A DNA stretch of 64,000 nucleotides from an uncultured Treponema sp. (GTDB taxonomy: Bacteria; Spirochaetota; Spirochaetia; Treponematales; Treponemataceae): contig CAMVDX010000001.1 in assembly GCA_947166355.1 (NCBI GenBank), forward strand, positions 433,051 to 497,050. Direction: 5' to 3'. The notes under the pieces are model-generated. The model was not told where the DNA came from and did no database searches. It was given only the letters and a program-made list of their open reading frames with translations. Shown here one piece after another: positions 26,501-36,423 of the stretch (position 1 is its first letter; each line of letters starts with the position of its first letter). The position numbers and the translations under genes are program-made.

Positions 26501-29500
26501 CATTAAGCCCGGCAGAGAATTCCGACGGAAAAATCATAGCTGCAATTACACCGCAGAATTACAAACGTGGAACAATAATTATAAGCGGACTTACAGGTTC
26601 AATTCCTTATACTCTTATAAATGAAGATAAATCTAAATTTGCCCTGCTCGAGTATGACAGCGACTGGACAAAAGAACTTGCATCAAATCAGATATCAATT
26701 ACAGCTCCGGTTTATGTTGTCGACAGTTTAGATGTAGGAAATACAAGACCAGAAGGTTTTGGACTCGGCAACACAGCTGCGAATGGCGCACTTGGAACAA
26801 AGAGTAAGCCGTTCTCTACTATTGCAGATGCACTGACTGTTTTTGAAGACACCTCTACGACTGCAGAAATCATTGTTGCAGGAACGGTAAACGGAGCTCA
26901 GACAATAAGCTCAATGAACTCGGGAACGCTTACCATAAAGGGCTGGAAGCCGGATGGTGCTTCTGCTGATTACGTAAGTACGGCAGCCTTGAACGGTGGT
27001 TGGACGACCCCTACTGCAAACGGAAGTACGCTTTCTGTTAATCTTTCTTCGAAGACTGTTATAATTCAGGACCTCACAATTAAAGGCGGTAACACCACGA
27101 CAAACGGCGGGGGAATCAATCTGACAGGTGGAACATTACACCTTAGGGATGGCGCAAAGGTTACCGGTAATAAAGCTGAATCTGGTAACGGTGGCGGTGT
27201 ATATGTCGGCACTGGAACAACGCTTTTGATGTCGGGCACTGCCTGGGTCGGCGACGGTACGGAGTCTCGGGCTGTTAATAATGCTGATGGTTCTGGCTTT
27301 ACGAACAAGGCAAGCAAGGGAGCCGGTATTTACAATGACGGCGGTATTGTAGCTTTGGGCTATTCACTTTTTACGATTGCACCTTCAGCTAATCAACAGA
27401 AAGAATCTTTAACCGGTGGTGTCGGCAGAAACTATGCAACGACAGACGGCGGAGGAATCTACAACGCATCCGGAAGTCTTTTCATTTCAACAGGAAAGAT
27501 TTCTTATAATACTTGTACCACTAACGGTGGCGGACTTTATACGGAAAGTTCTACACGGGCGGTTTCCATTACAACAGGGACCTCTACAGTCTTTGTACAA
27601 AATGTAGCGGCTAAAGGTGGAGGACTTTATATTGCGGCTGGAAAATCAGTTAATTTAGATGGAAATGCTGTTTTCAAATGCAATACGGCAACAAACTCGG
27701 GTGGCGCAATTTACAATGAAGGAACTCTTAACATGAGTGCCGGAACAATCGGCGGCTCAGGACTTCAGAATACAGCTGATTCTGCCGGTGGTGCCGTTTA
27801 CAATAACGGAACCTTTAACTTCAGCGGTGTTGCATACATCTATCCGGGCAGTGTTACATCATCTACAAAAACAAACGATGTATACCTTCCGGAAGGAAAG
27901 TATATAACTATAGATGCGGCTTACAGTACAAGCGGCGCGCAGTCAAGTACAGCTCAGATGGCAATTTCTCCATATCTGTACAAGCGCGGAACAAAGATTC
28001 TAAAAGTTGCAGGTACGGTTACTGCAGACGCAACCCTCAGAAGCAGATTCAAACTGTCAGATGACCATAATAATGACTGGAATAAGGAAAACAAAACTGT
28101 AACTGAATCTGGCGTCGACCAGACTTATGTCATTATTAACTCAGCCGTTTATGTAGCGGGATCTGATGGTCGTTTACTATGTTCAAATGCGGGCACTACA
28201 GCGGCGGCCGGAGCAACCGGAACAAGGTCAAAGCCATTCTCTACAATTGCAGAAGCACTCAATGTATTTGAAGATTCAAGCAGCCCCGCAGAAATTACTA
28301 TAGACGGCGAGGTAACAGGCGGTCAGACTATCGGTGGAACTGGGGTTACAATCAATGCAAGTGAAATCAGACTAAATGGTTTTACAAATACAGTAGCTGG
28401 TGTAACAAGTGCCAGCGGAAAATTCAAGGGCGGCTTTAATGCAAGTACTCCGGGAGCAACACTTTCTATTGATACAGCAATTCCTGTTACGATTTCTAAT
28501 ATGGAGATAACCGGCGGTTATTCGTCAAGTAACGGCGGTGGAATAAATATCATAAATACTTCTGCACAGGTTCGCCTTGCTAATGTAAAGATACAGGGAA
28601 ATTATGCAACGGCTAATGGCGGCGGTCTTTATATTCCGAGCGGGGCAAAGGTTTCAGCCTATGGCTCAGGTTTTATTGTTGGAAATCTGGACGCAAGTGA
28701 GCCTGCCGGAAGTGGAACTGCTCTTTCTACAGGAATAAACAAGGCGGCAAATGGTGGCGGAATCTACAATGCGGGAACCTTCGTTCTGGGAGGTTCGCTA
28801 CAGTCAGATGGAACTGTAGCTGAGGTTGCACTTGCCGGTAATTCTTGTAAAATTTATGCGAATGTGGCAACAGGAAGTGAGGACGGAACAGGAAACGGCG
28901 GCGGTATATATGTTGCAGACACGGGTACGCTTCATCTTAATCATGGAAATGTAAAACATAATTATGGTTCTGCAAGCGGTGGAGCAATTTATAATAGTGG
29001 TTCTGTTATCATGTGGGGCGATACAGTCCTCTATGATTCATTAAATAAAGAAAAAACAAATGATATATATCTTGCCGGCTCAACAAAAATCACTCTACGT
29101 GGCGATTTGAGTAGTGTAAATGGAACTAATCCTGTCGCAACAATTACACCTTCTGCATGGACCCGGGGAAAAGAAGTTTTTGAGGCGGCTCCTAGTCTTG
29201 CTTCTAATTTGATTGCAAGCTATTCAAAATTCAAAGTAAGCGATATTGACTGGAGTGTGGGCTATTATGTAAGCGGAACTCCGACAGCAGACCTTGCGTC
29301 AAGAATTGGTGCTGATATCTGGGTTGCGGGAACTTACGACGGTGCGGAGCTTTCCGGCGATGTTGGAAATAACGTAACCGGCTATTATCCTGGAAAGGCT
29401 CCTGATAATACCAACCGCGGAACAAAGCTGCAGCCTTATGCAGATATTGCGACGGCGGTTGCGGCCTGCTGGAGCACCTCACGAGACTTTACAATCAATA

Positions 29501-31707
29501 TTGATGGAACTGTCGGCGGTGCCCAGACAATCGGCGGAAATGACGTTACAATCAATGCAAAAAGCCTTACCCTCCAGGGCTACAAAACTTCTGGATTCAG
29601 TGCCGCTACCTTAAAAGGAAAAAGGGCGAGCGAAGATACAGTTCTTTCAACGCTGAAGGTAGAGGCTGCGTCGGTGGATTTTGTTGTAACCGTAAAAGAC
29701 TTAAAGATAACCGGCGGAAATGCAACCGGTACTACGACTGACAGGTTTGGTGGAGGAATCAACATAGAAAAAGGTACTGTAGAGCTTACCGATGGTGCTG
29801 TTGTTACAGGAAATAAAGCAAAATTCGGTGGTGGTGTCAGGGTTGGAGATTATTCATACAGCCGCTTAGTTATGAACGGCAAGGCATTGATAGGTGATGA
29901 CCCTAAGTCAAATACAGTTGCTGAGGCCGGTAACTGCGCAAATTATGCTGAAACCAATGGCGGAGGCATTTATGCTGGTACCTATGGCCAGATAAAGATT
30001 GGTTATAAGTTTAATTCAAGCGGAAGTCTTGTAACCACAGGTGGAGAGATAACCTCTAACGAGACAGACGGATATTATGGTGTCAGACGTAATTATGCGG
30101 TGAGTGGTGGCGGCGGTATTTATACAAGCTCTGAAAATTCATTCATAGCTTCCGGAAATATTTCATACAACAAAACTGCGCAATATGGTGGAGGAATTAG
30201 TAATGTAGGTTACAGCAAGATGCAGATATTGTCAGGTTCAATAGACCATAATGTAGCAAATACAGGTGGTGGAATTAATTCCGGCAGCGATTTAACTCTT
30301 GTTGCGGTTTCCATAACAGATAACAGTGCTGTTGGCTCAGATACATCTACTCCTTATGGTGGTGGTATATTTAATTCCGATGGTAAACTGAATATTACCG
30401 GCGCAACAAAGATAAGCAGAAATAAGGCTATTTCTGAAACTCAAAACGCTTACGGTGGTGGTATATATAATGCAAGTGATGATTCTGGTGAAGAACCTAA
30501 AATAACCGGAGCAGTTGAATTTGACGGTAACAGCGCAACTACAAGTGCCGAGGGCAAAAAAGCTTACGGCGGCGCTATTTACAATTATCGTGGCACATTT
30601 ATAATGTCCAACGGAAGTATAGGTAAAACTACGCCAAATACAGCCTCAACCAGTGGCGGTGCAGTATATCAGGGGGCAAACTTTACATTAAGCGGAGCCG
30701 CTACTCTTTACAATTCTGCTAATGCAGAAAAGAACAATGATGTTTACCTTGCAAGCGGAAAGACAATAACTGTTGCCAGCACAACTCTCACCGGCGGTAC
30801 AACAGTAGCCACTGTCACACCGGCCAGCTGGAATCGTGGTACCAACATTATTTATTGGGACGTGTCGGCTTCAGATGATCAAAAATCAACGATAAAAGGA
30901 CAAATTAAGCTAAGCAAAGACAACAACGACTGGGATCGCGCTGATTATGTAAACACAAGCGTAACCCCAAATAAGTACTACGTTTACATAACATCTCCGA
31001 TTTATGTTGCAGGCTCATCAGGTGGAGCGGTTTGTGACCCACCGCCAGCAGATGCGTCACAAGCTACAGGTACAAAGAAAAAACCTTACGCTACAATCGC
31101 GGCGGCTCTTGGAGCCAGCGATCTTGCAGTTGTAGGTAACAAAATTACCATCGATGGTACCATAGGAAAACAGGAAATCGCACCATCTGCATCCCTCTCT
31201 GCCGTAACAATTGCAGGTTATAAAGCAGGCAGTGATACAACTTCAAGTGCAAAAATTGACGCGGGCGGAACAACAGGAGCAGGAAGCGCGCTCACTGTGA
31301 ACAAGAGCGGACTTACTGTCACAATCACAGACCTTACGATTACTGGCGGCAACGCGACAAATGGCGGTGGAATCAACATTACAAAAGGAACTGTAATACT
31401 TACCGATGGTTCAGTGGTTACAGGAAATCAGGCTACCAACGGCGGCGGTGTTTATGTAGCGGGTGCCAATGCCAGACTGCTTATGAACGGTAAGGCTCTT
31501 ATTGGTGACAGTGCAAGTTCAGTAACTGTCGCAGAAAGTACAAACACTACAACTTACGCAAACAAGGCAACAGATGGAGCGGGAATATATGCTTACGATA
31601 ACTCCTCTGTTTATCTTGGTTATTCTCTTGATTCTAGTGGCAATCTAACTACAACAAACAGTGCATTAATTTCAAATGCCACAAACGGCTATTATGGTGT
31701 TCGCTGA
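23584..31707 (+). CDS. Giant beta-helix surface lipoprotein, N-terminal 2707 codons (ends at an in-frame TGA)
   Basis: Exported adhesin-like protein. From ATG 23584 a signal sequence ends in lipobox FSC (Cys36), then an acidic spacer and an N-terminal domain to about residue 380. Modules follow that each begin (I/V)(Y/W/F)V then G-T-x-x-K-P-(F/Y)-A-T-I and contain PVTIxNLxITGGN, GGGINI, GDGVVVTGN and GGGIYN motifs. The GGG(I/V)Y and GN repeats resemble chlamydial polymorphic membrane proteins and other right-handed beta-helices. Module linkers lie near 24736, 25468, 26707, 28144, 29317 and 30998. The frame ends at TGA 31705-31707 but resumes immediately. A longer open frame upstream of 23584 is repeat DNA. 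Confidence 0.85.
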   Translation: MKVTTDRSLFCHFKKTVSRLAFLSLVFIAAFTNFSCGSFFGGDEPEDSGSEQTEIEDDWVPKGVPELMPIPFTPDGSEPSDFSGAESQAAQPEPEKPRIIPTTKFCGFLFNEGAMPAQVEEILAAVEEELKAEQEGADPETLAAIRAAFPSLPTDVGDDRPYFYFAQAHGEDAGDPLNPNPIDIEANVTLDASGHRIFTFALELNRNWTITTGLKKRASGTEGDPTYQAEKILLTDSFTCTTNAENPIKTHAFVLKPSVTEGGKGTIDLKIILDSANTHQINNITILNDDNPNETLPFGASVDASHSNAFNVYAANVNSGAYKARIILKDGAGYQKFCSVQTINVFDNMVTNKWEGVPLVTSGTTEDTQKFQVTDNAITQVAKTLYYVGTTTLGSVSVVNGVDKGTGSPAAPFATLQKAVDAIAANGSSTKDYTIFVNGEISSATGTTLGTSLNGKASSIRIQGKNSSRDILKKTGLVTGSVLKVETNVPVTIENLTITGGNYPGGSGGGINIIPAAASVTLGSGTVVTGNTAQNGSGVYVGGTFIMKGTARVASDNEVFLKDGKVIAVQSLAGSGLVAKITEEHWTRYSTIVTGTGFTDAIKDRFGFYGANEDGWVMVVTSTAITLDSPIFVGSTSTITAVDTNSGTKSSPYATISRACQDMIDNTKDYVIKVNGTVSGNQAIPSTLTNTDSGTYRAKSVTIEGLSGSSGANPDQINAGNTVRALCVNAQVPVTIKNLLITHGNASGTSGYGGGIYVESNTSVMLGDGVVVNNNVASARGGGIYVKSTAKLFVCGTAVIGDTTATVATSNENFVTWGNLCAGSGSLGKGGGGIYNEGAVYLGYERDTNGNPSEKNWTGSVSRNCSLKDGGGIYNAAGSIFKMCSGAISYNNAEGSAKKGGAIYFEEPGTDGDFEILGGSVIKNHAEKGGSIYVTDSFKIKGSAYIAKGAGTDADPYNDVYLPTGKSVIVSGTLSPAENSDGKIIAAITPQNYKRGTIIISGLTGSIPYTLINEDKSKFALLEYDSDWTKELASNQISITAPVYVVDSLDVGNTRPEGFGLGNTAANGALGTKSKPFSTIADALTVFEDTSTTAEIIVAGTVNGAQTISSMNSGTLTIKGWKPDGASADYVSTAALNGGWTTPTANGSTLSVNLSSKTVIIQDLTIKGGNTTTNGGGINLTGGTLHLRDGAKVTGNKAESGNGGGVYVGTGTTLLMSGTAWVGDGTESRAVNNADGSGFTNKASKGAGIYNDGGIVALGYSLFTIAPSANQQKESLTGGVGRNYATTDGGGIYNASGSLFISTGKISYNTCTTNGGGLYTESSTRAVSITTGTSTVFVQNVAAKGGGLYIAAGKSVNLDGNAVFKCNTATNSGGAIYNEGTLNMSAGTIGGSGLQNTADSAGGAVYNNGTFNFSGVAYIYPGSVTSSTKTNDVYLPEGKYITIDAAYSTSGAQSSTAQMAISPYLYKRGTKILKVAGTVTADATLRSRFKLSDDHNNDWNKENKTVTESGVDQTYVIINSAVYVAGSDGRLLCSNAGTTAAAGATGTRSKPFSTIAEALNVFEDSSSPAEITIDGEVTGGQTIGGTGVTINASEIRLNGFTNTVAGVTSASGKFKGGFNASTPGATLSIDTAIPVTISNMEITGGYSSSNGGGINIINTSAQVRLANVKIQGNYATANGGGLYIPSGAKVSAYGSGFIVGNLDASEPAGSGTALSTGINKAANGGGIYNAGTFVLGGSLQSDGTVAEVALAGNSCKIYANVATGSEDGTGNGGGIYVADTGTLHLNHGNVKHNYGSASGGAIYNSGSVIMWGDTVLYDSLNKEKTNDIYLAGSTKITLRGDLSSVNGTNPVATITPSAWTRGKEVFEAAPSLASNLIASYSKFKVSDIDWSVGYYVSGTPTADLASRIGADIWVAGTYDGAELSGDVGNNVTGYYPGKAPDNTNRGTKLQPYADIATAVAACWSTSRDFTINIDGTVGGAQTIGGNDVTINAKSLTLQGYKTSGFSAATLKGKRASEDTVLSTLKVEAASVDFVVTVKDLKITGGNATGTTTDRFGGGINIEKGTVELTDGAVVTGNKAKFGGGVRVGDYSYSRLVMNGKALIGDDPKSNTVAEAGNCANYAETNGGGIYAGTYGQIKIGYKFNSSGSLVTTGGEITSNETDGYYGVRRNYAVSGGGGIYTSSENSFIASGNISYNKTAQYGGGISNVGYSKMQILSGSIDHNVANTGGGINSGSDLTLVAVSITDNSAVGSDTSTPYGGGIFNSDGKLNITGATKISRNKAISETQNAYGGGIYNASDDSGEEPKITGAVEFDGNSATTSAEGKKAYGGAIYNYRGTFIMSNGSIGKTTPNTASTSGGAVYQGANFTLSGAATLYNSANAEKNNDVYLASGKTITVASTTLTGGTTVATVTPASWNRGTNIIYWDVSASDDQKSTIKGQIKLSKDNNDWDRADYVNTSVTPNKYYVYITSPIYVAGSSGGAVCDPPPADASQATGTKKKPYATIAAALGASDLAVVGNKITIDGTIGKQEIAPSASLSAVTIAGYKAGSDTTSSAKIDAGGTTGAGSALTVNKSGLTVTITDLTITGGNATNGGGINITKGTVILTDGSVVTGNQATNGGGVYVAGANARLLMNGKALIGDSASSVTVAESTNTTTYANKATDGAGIYAYDNSSVYLGYSLDSSGNLTTTNSALISNATNGYYGVR

Positions 31708-34700
31708 AATTATGCAACAGGTGATGGTGGTGGTATTTATTCGAAAACTAATACCGTAAAAATAGCTTCTGGAAATGTATCTTATAATCAGGCTGCTGTG
31801 GGAGGAGGAATTTATTTTAGAGCCGCAACAACTATAGACGCTGGTTCAATAGATGGAAACAAGGCTCAGAACGGCGGTGGTATCTATATTGCAAGCAATA
31901 CTGGAATCACCTTAAAATCAGTTTCAATGACTGCTAACTCTGCTGTTGGATCAGATTCTATCGATGCCTGTGGAGGTGCTGTTTATAACGGCGGGGGTAC
32001 ACTGACACTAAGCGATGTAACTCCTGCCGCTTCTATAACCGGTAATTATGCTTCTACAAACAGCCAGAATGCATTCGGTGGAGCAATCTACAATCCTTCT
32101 GGCGGGTCAGTGAATATTTATGGAGCCGCCACAATCAACAATAATCAGGCAACTACTAGCGGTACCGACAAAACAGGTTACGGCGGCGCTATTTATAATG
32201 GAGGCATTGTTGAAATAAAAAAGGGAAATATTGGTTCAACAAATCCAAATACTGCTACAAGTGCCGGTGGAGCAATATATCAAAGTGGAAACGTCTGTAA
32301 AATAGGCGGCACTGATGTAAGTATTACTTCAGGAAGTGCAAAATCAAATGATATTTACATTGTAAATAATAAACCTTTGACAGTTACAGACACTCTCCCG
32401 ACTGGCGCCCAGATAGCAATTACACCAGATAGCTTTACCCGCGGCAAGAAGCTTATTAAGACAAGTGCAACTTATGCAGATGAGCTTGCAAAGTTTACAG
32501 TAACAAAGCCTGCAGACGTTACCACTAACGAGTGGAGGCTTTACAAGCCATTTGCGGATGGTACAGACCGCTGGGCCCGTCTTGATGCAGACCTTTGGGT
32601 TGCTAGTGCCGGTACCAGTACCGGACGCGCTTCAACAGTCAATGCACCACCAGCTTCAGGACGCAACGGAACAAAAGCAAAGCCTTATGCCTCAATAGAT
32701 GAAGCCGTTGCCCAGGTTTGGGATGACGGAACAAGTAAGACTGTAGACTTTACTGTAAATATTTCCGGCTCCCTGAATGAAGAACAGTTAATTGCAAATA
32801 CTGTAACAAATGCAAAGTCTATAAAACTTTTGGGTGATGCAAATGCCGACAAAACTGAAATTGATGGTAATAACGAAGCAAGAACCAGTTCTTTGCTTAC
32901 TATTAATACTGCAGTTCCTGTTACGATTACAAACCTAACAATCAAGAACGGAAACTCCTCAGGCTCTGGAGGAGGCATTTCTGTTTCGGCGGTCGGCGCA
33001 AGCCTTACCCTTTCGACCGGAGCGGTTGTCAGCGGCAACACTACATCTGGCAACGGCGGCGGTATTTATATTGCTGGAACAGATGCCGGAAACGCTAACC
33101 TTATAATGAATTCAACTGCTACTGTAAGCGCCAATAGCGCTGGCTCTCACAACGGTGGCGGTGTTTATCTTGAGTACGCAAACCTCTGCATGAGCGGAAA
33201 GGCCCTGATTGGCGATACAGGCGTAACAGGCATTACGAAAACAGGCGACAACTCGTCAAACAGTGCGGCGCGTGGCGGCGGCGTATATTGTTCGACTGGT
33301 TCTAACATTTATCTTGGATGCAATACAAGCGGAGAGACATCTTCTGGTGGTGTAAGCTACGAACTTGAGTCCGGTTACGGAATCTGTCACAATTATGGCA
33401 AATTAACTGGCGGTGGTGTGGATCTGCGTGGTTCCATGACCATTAAATCTGGTGCTGTTTCTTATAATGCAACACGTTTTGATTGGGCAGGCAGCGATGG
33501 TGGTGGAATCTGGCAAGCCTCTGGCACCACGATTACAATGAGCGGAGGAACAATCGCCAAAAATAAGGCGAATTATGGTGGCGGTGTTTATGCAGGCGGA
33601 AGCTTTACTATGACTGGTGGAACTATAGGCGACAGTTCAAGTACTATCAATTCACCTGCAACAAATAGTACTGACTCTCAGTCAAACTCCGCATCATACG
33701 GCGGAGGAATTTACGCTCCTTCCGGCGCTTCAGTAAGCATTAGCGGAGGTTATATTAATTACAATTATGCTTCAGCTAGTGGCGGCGGAATTTATTGGGA
33801 AGGCTCAACGCTAAGTATTACAGACGGAAGCATCTCTTATAACTACAGCAGCAGTGGCGGCGGAATCTATTTTGAATCAGGCGCGACTTTGAGCAAAGCG
33901 ACATTTACAAAAAACAATGCTAGCAGTGGCGGTGCTCTATATATAGACAGCGGAAAAGAAGTAACTGTAAGCGGGGCTGCGGCTTTTACGGGTAATACGG
34001 CAACTAATAAAGGTGGTGCGGTTTACAACGCTGGAACCTTCATGCTTACAGGCGACGCAACATTTACTTCAAACTCTGCAAGTACAAGTGGAGGAGCTGT
34101 CTACAACCACGGAGCCTTTACCATGAGCGCAGGAACAATCGGAGGAAGTTCCGGACAGAACTCTGCGGGAAGTGACGGCGGTGCGGTTTGGTGCGAAAGC
34201 GACAGTACATTTACTATGAGCGGATCAGCTTATATTCCATACGGCGGTTCTGTAAAGTCAAACGACATTTTCCTTAAATATGGTAGTTCCATTGGTTTGG
34301 GAAATACTCTTTCAAATCACAGTACAAGCAGTCAGGTTGGCGTGACTCTGTCGAGTGGATTCTCAACAGGAGATACTGTCTTGACTGGAACTTCAACTAA
34401 CATTCAGAATCATTACCAGAAGTTTAATCTTACAGCAGGCACTGACAAGCATATTGATGAGAATGGATATCTTCGTTTAAATGCGGTGGTACCGACATTG
34501 GAGAATATGACAACTGGTGCTAAGATTGCTGCTTTTGAAAGTAAAATGACAGACTGGGTAGATGATTATGATTTCTATTATTTTGATACTTATGACGGTG
34601 AGGAAGAAAGCCCCGTAATATTAATAAAAGATGCTTTAGGTGGTTATGCAGTAGTAGTAATGTCCAGTTCTTCTTCCCCATATCTTGCAATTACGGGTAA

Positions 34701-34929
34701 GTACTTTTCAAGTGCCTCAGATACAACTGGAACAGGAATTAATTGGTCAGCGAATATGGAGGAGGTTGAGAACTCTGAAGAAAATAGTGAAGGTTACGGT
34801 TTCTATTTCAATGAAGGATATATAAATTATGACTATATGGATGGTGGCTGGGACCTTACTTTTGAGGAAGATCATGGTGAATGGAAAATCAAACCTCATC
34901 ATGCTCAGTCTTATTATATAGTTCCATAA
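31708..34929 (+). pseudogene. Distal in-frame segment of the giant beta-helix protein after the internal TGA
   Basis: Same reading frame as the upstream part: codons before and after TGA 31705 read YYGVR-stop-NYATGDGGGIY, where a paralogous module near 30080 reads YYGVRRNYAVSGGGGIY. So a single base change (CGA or AGA to TGA) explains the break. The segment carries another module linker near 32584, dense GGGIY/GGAVYN repeats, and a C-terminal domain of about 150 residues (from near 34430) that is acidic and not a beta-barrel autotransporter domain. No convincing start codon with a ribosome site lies just after the stop; a GTG at 31798 is the first candidate. If not read through, this 3.2 kb is untranslated. 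Confidence 0.7.
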
Positions 34930-34937
34930 AATTGTCG

Positions 34938-34972
34938 TTGGGCTCGGGTACCTGCCCGTGCTCAACCGGCAT
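34938..34972 (+). terminator. Hairpin after the giant adhesin
   Basis: GTTGGGCTCGGG TAC CTGCCCGTGCTCAAC forms an imperfect stem just after the stop codon. No T-run follows, so termination is only possible; it may be another repeat family. Confidence 0.35.
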
Positions 34973-35006
34973 GAAAGGTTTTATGCTTTAACGGTAACAG
35001 TTTTTT

Positions 35007-35897
35007 TTAAGCCTTTACAGGAATCTGCTTCTGGAGTTCGAGTACCTGCTCCAATGGAAGACCGGTGCAGCGAGAAACCTTTTCAGGAGAGTCACCTTCT
35101 TTTAAGCAATTTCTGGCTGTTTCTTCAGCCTTTTCTTCTGCGGCTTCCTGAGCTTTTACCTCCATGTCGAGGTCATAATCATATTCCCCAAAAAACATGT
35201 TCCGTACCTCCGTGCCCTTGCGGGTAAGATAATCTACGAGTATTCCTTTGGAAATTGCTTCTTTTATTGCCTTGTCATAACAGCCTTCCACTTCTTCTTT
35301 TGTTGACTTACTTTTTAATTCAGCCTGATACCGGAAGACAATATCCATAAACTCGCAGTACTCTTTTAGGATACCACAATTCTGTACAACCGGCAAGTTT
35401 TCACCTTTTTCACCACGAATATTCATAAAATTTACTTTCAGCTCGCAAAGAGGTTCTTCCTGTTCAGCGATAAAAGCATCTGATAGCTTCATTGTGAATT
35501 CCTGTTCTAGTTTCTTTTCTCCATTGTAAAAAACATAAAATTCAGGGCTGGGGATTTTATAAAGCTTCTCTCTGTAACGCGCCTTCGTTGGAATGATTCC
35601 ATATAAGAGATGAACGTAATATTCCAGAAAACGCAGTGGCATGTTTTGGTTTGGTGTACTCTGATGTTCAATCAATACAATCAACCTTCCGTTTATTAGC
35701 ATGCTTATGTCATTGTCAAACGGCTTATAGATTGATTGTGGAATTTTTTTGTGTTCCAGTTGAATTTCATCTAGCTTGAAATTTGTGCCATGAATTGCAT
35801 TATAGAGTGCGAGGAAGTTTTTCTCTCCATCAATTTCATCATCTCCGAATAAATCAACGAACACGCTTGATTTGATTTCCCGATTTTCTTTTGTCAT
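35007..35897 (-). CDS. Rpn family recombination-promoting nuclease (PD-(D/E)XK, transposase-like)
   Basis: A 296-aa protein of the Rpn/YhgA group, nucleases related to transposases that can promote RecA-independent recombination (family knowledge). ATG 35897 has a GAGGT ribosome site; the longer frame upstream is not supported. The nuclease core reads KPFDNDISMLINGRLIVLIE then HQSTPNQNMPLRFLEYYVHL, with the D...(E)xQ pattern of the PD-(D/E)XK fold. The C-terminal quarter is a charged region with KAQEAAEEKAEETARNCLKE and a helix-turn-helix-like VSRCTGLPLEQVLELQ. It lies just beyond the giant adhesin in a repeat-rich gap, so it is a candidate contributor to local rearrangement. Confidence 0.85.
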   Translation of the reverse strand: MTKENREIKSSVFVDLFGDDEIDGEKNFLALYNAIHGTNFKLDEIQLEHKKIPQSIYKPFDNDISMLINGRLIVLIEHQSTPNQNMPLRFLEYYVHLLYGIIPTKARYREKLYKIPSPEFYVFYNGEKKLEQEFTMKLSDAFIAEQEEPLCELKVNFMNIRGEKGENLPVVQNCGILKEYCEFMDIVFRYQAELKSKSTKEEVEGCYDKAIKEAISKGILVDYLTRKGTEVRNMFFGEYDYDLDMEVKAQEAAEEKAEETARNCLKEGDSPEKVSRCTGLPLEQVLELQKQIPVKA

Positions 35898-36039
35898 ATT
35901 CAACCTCGTAAAATTAATTAGAGAAAGTGCCGCTGCGCGGACATCACAAATCTCTATATATAATATGGGTCGCATTTTTCGAAAAAAGGAAATGATTAGC
36001 GAAAAAAGCTTAAAAAAAGCGAAAAAAAGTTGTCACACG

Positions 36040-36125
36040 GATGGAGGCATGATAATGAAATGTCATGCCTCCAAACGAGTATGTCAAGGCCTTGAGCGAT
36101 GCGTGCCTTGATATACTCGTATTGC
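36040..36125. repeat. R5 two-hairpin element, copy 3
   Basis: Hairpin one: TGGAGGCATGA...TCATGCCTCCA. Hairpin two: ACGAGTAT, core GTCAAGGC...GCCTTGAT, ATACTCGT. Same architecture as copy 2 with paired substitutions. It lies in the 526-bp gap 35898-36423, which also holds a GC-rich segment at about 36165-36290 (GGAGGCGCGCACCGAGCCTG onward) without coding signal. Confidence 0.75.
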
Positions 36126-36340
36126 ACACGGATTTTTGTAATGAGAATTCGGGGGGTAAAAAAATACGGGGAGGCGCGCACCGAGCCTGGAGCAGTGCCG
36201 CAGGCAGCCACCGGACTGAGCGAAGCGAGGGAGGAGGCCGAGCGAATAGCGAGCTGAGGAAGGCGTGTGACTCGGTGGATTTGGGCTAAAAAAATTATTG
36301 ACTATATTACGATTCATTTATAAATTTATAGTAATGTCAT

Positions 36341-36415
36341 ATAGACCCTGAAACAAGTTCAGGGTGACAGAGATTTGCGTCAGGGTGACAGATCTGCGTC
36401 GGAATGACAGATGGA
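36341..36415. repeat. R4 repeat with short tandem tail
   Basis: GACCCTGAAACAAGTTCAGG followed by GTGACAGA, then two imperfect repeats (CAGGGTGACAGATCTGCGTC and a variant) up to the lemA ribosome site. Confidence 0.65.
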
Positions 36416-36423
36416 GGATTTTG

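Noticed and set aside
31705..31707. Genome-wide UGA recoding
   Set aside because: Several genes in the window end normally at TGA (araC, thiP, the first permease junction), and the position corresponds to Arg, not Trp or Gly.
36165..36290. GC-rich segment as a possible tRNA or small gene
   Set aside because: No cloverleaf, no TTC-box pattern and no supported reading frame; it resembles the GC-rich repeat block near 58715.
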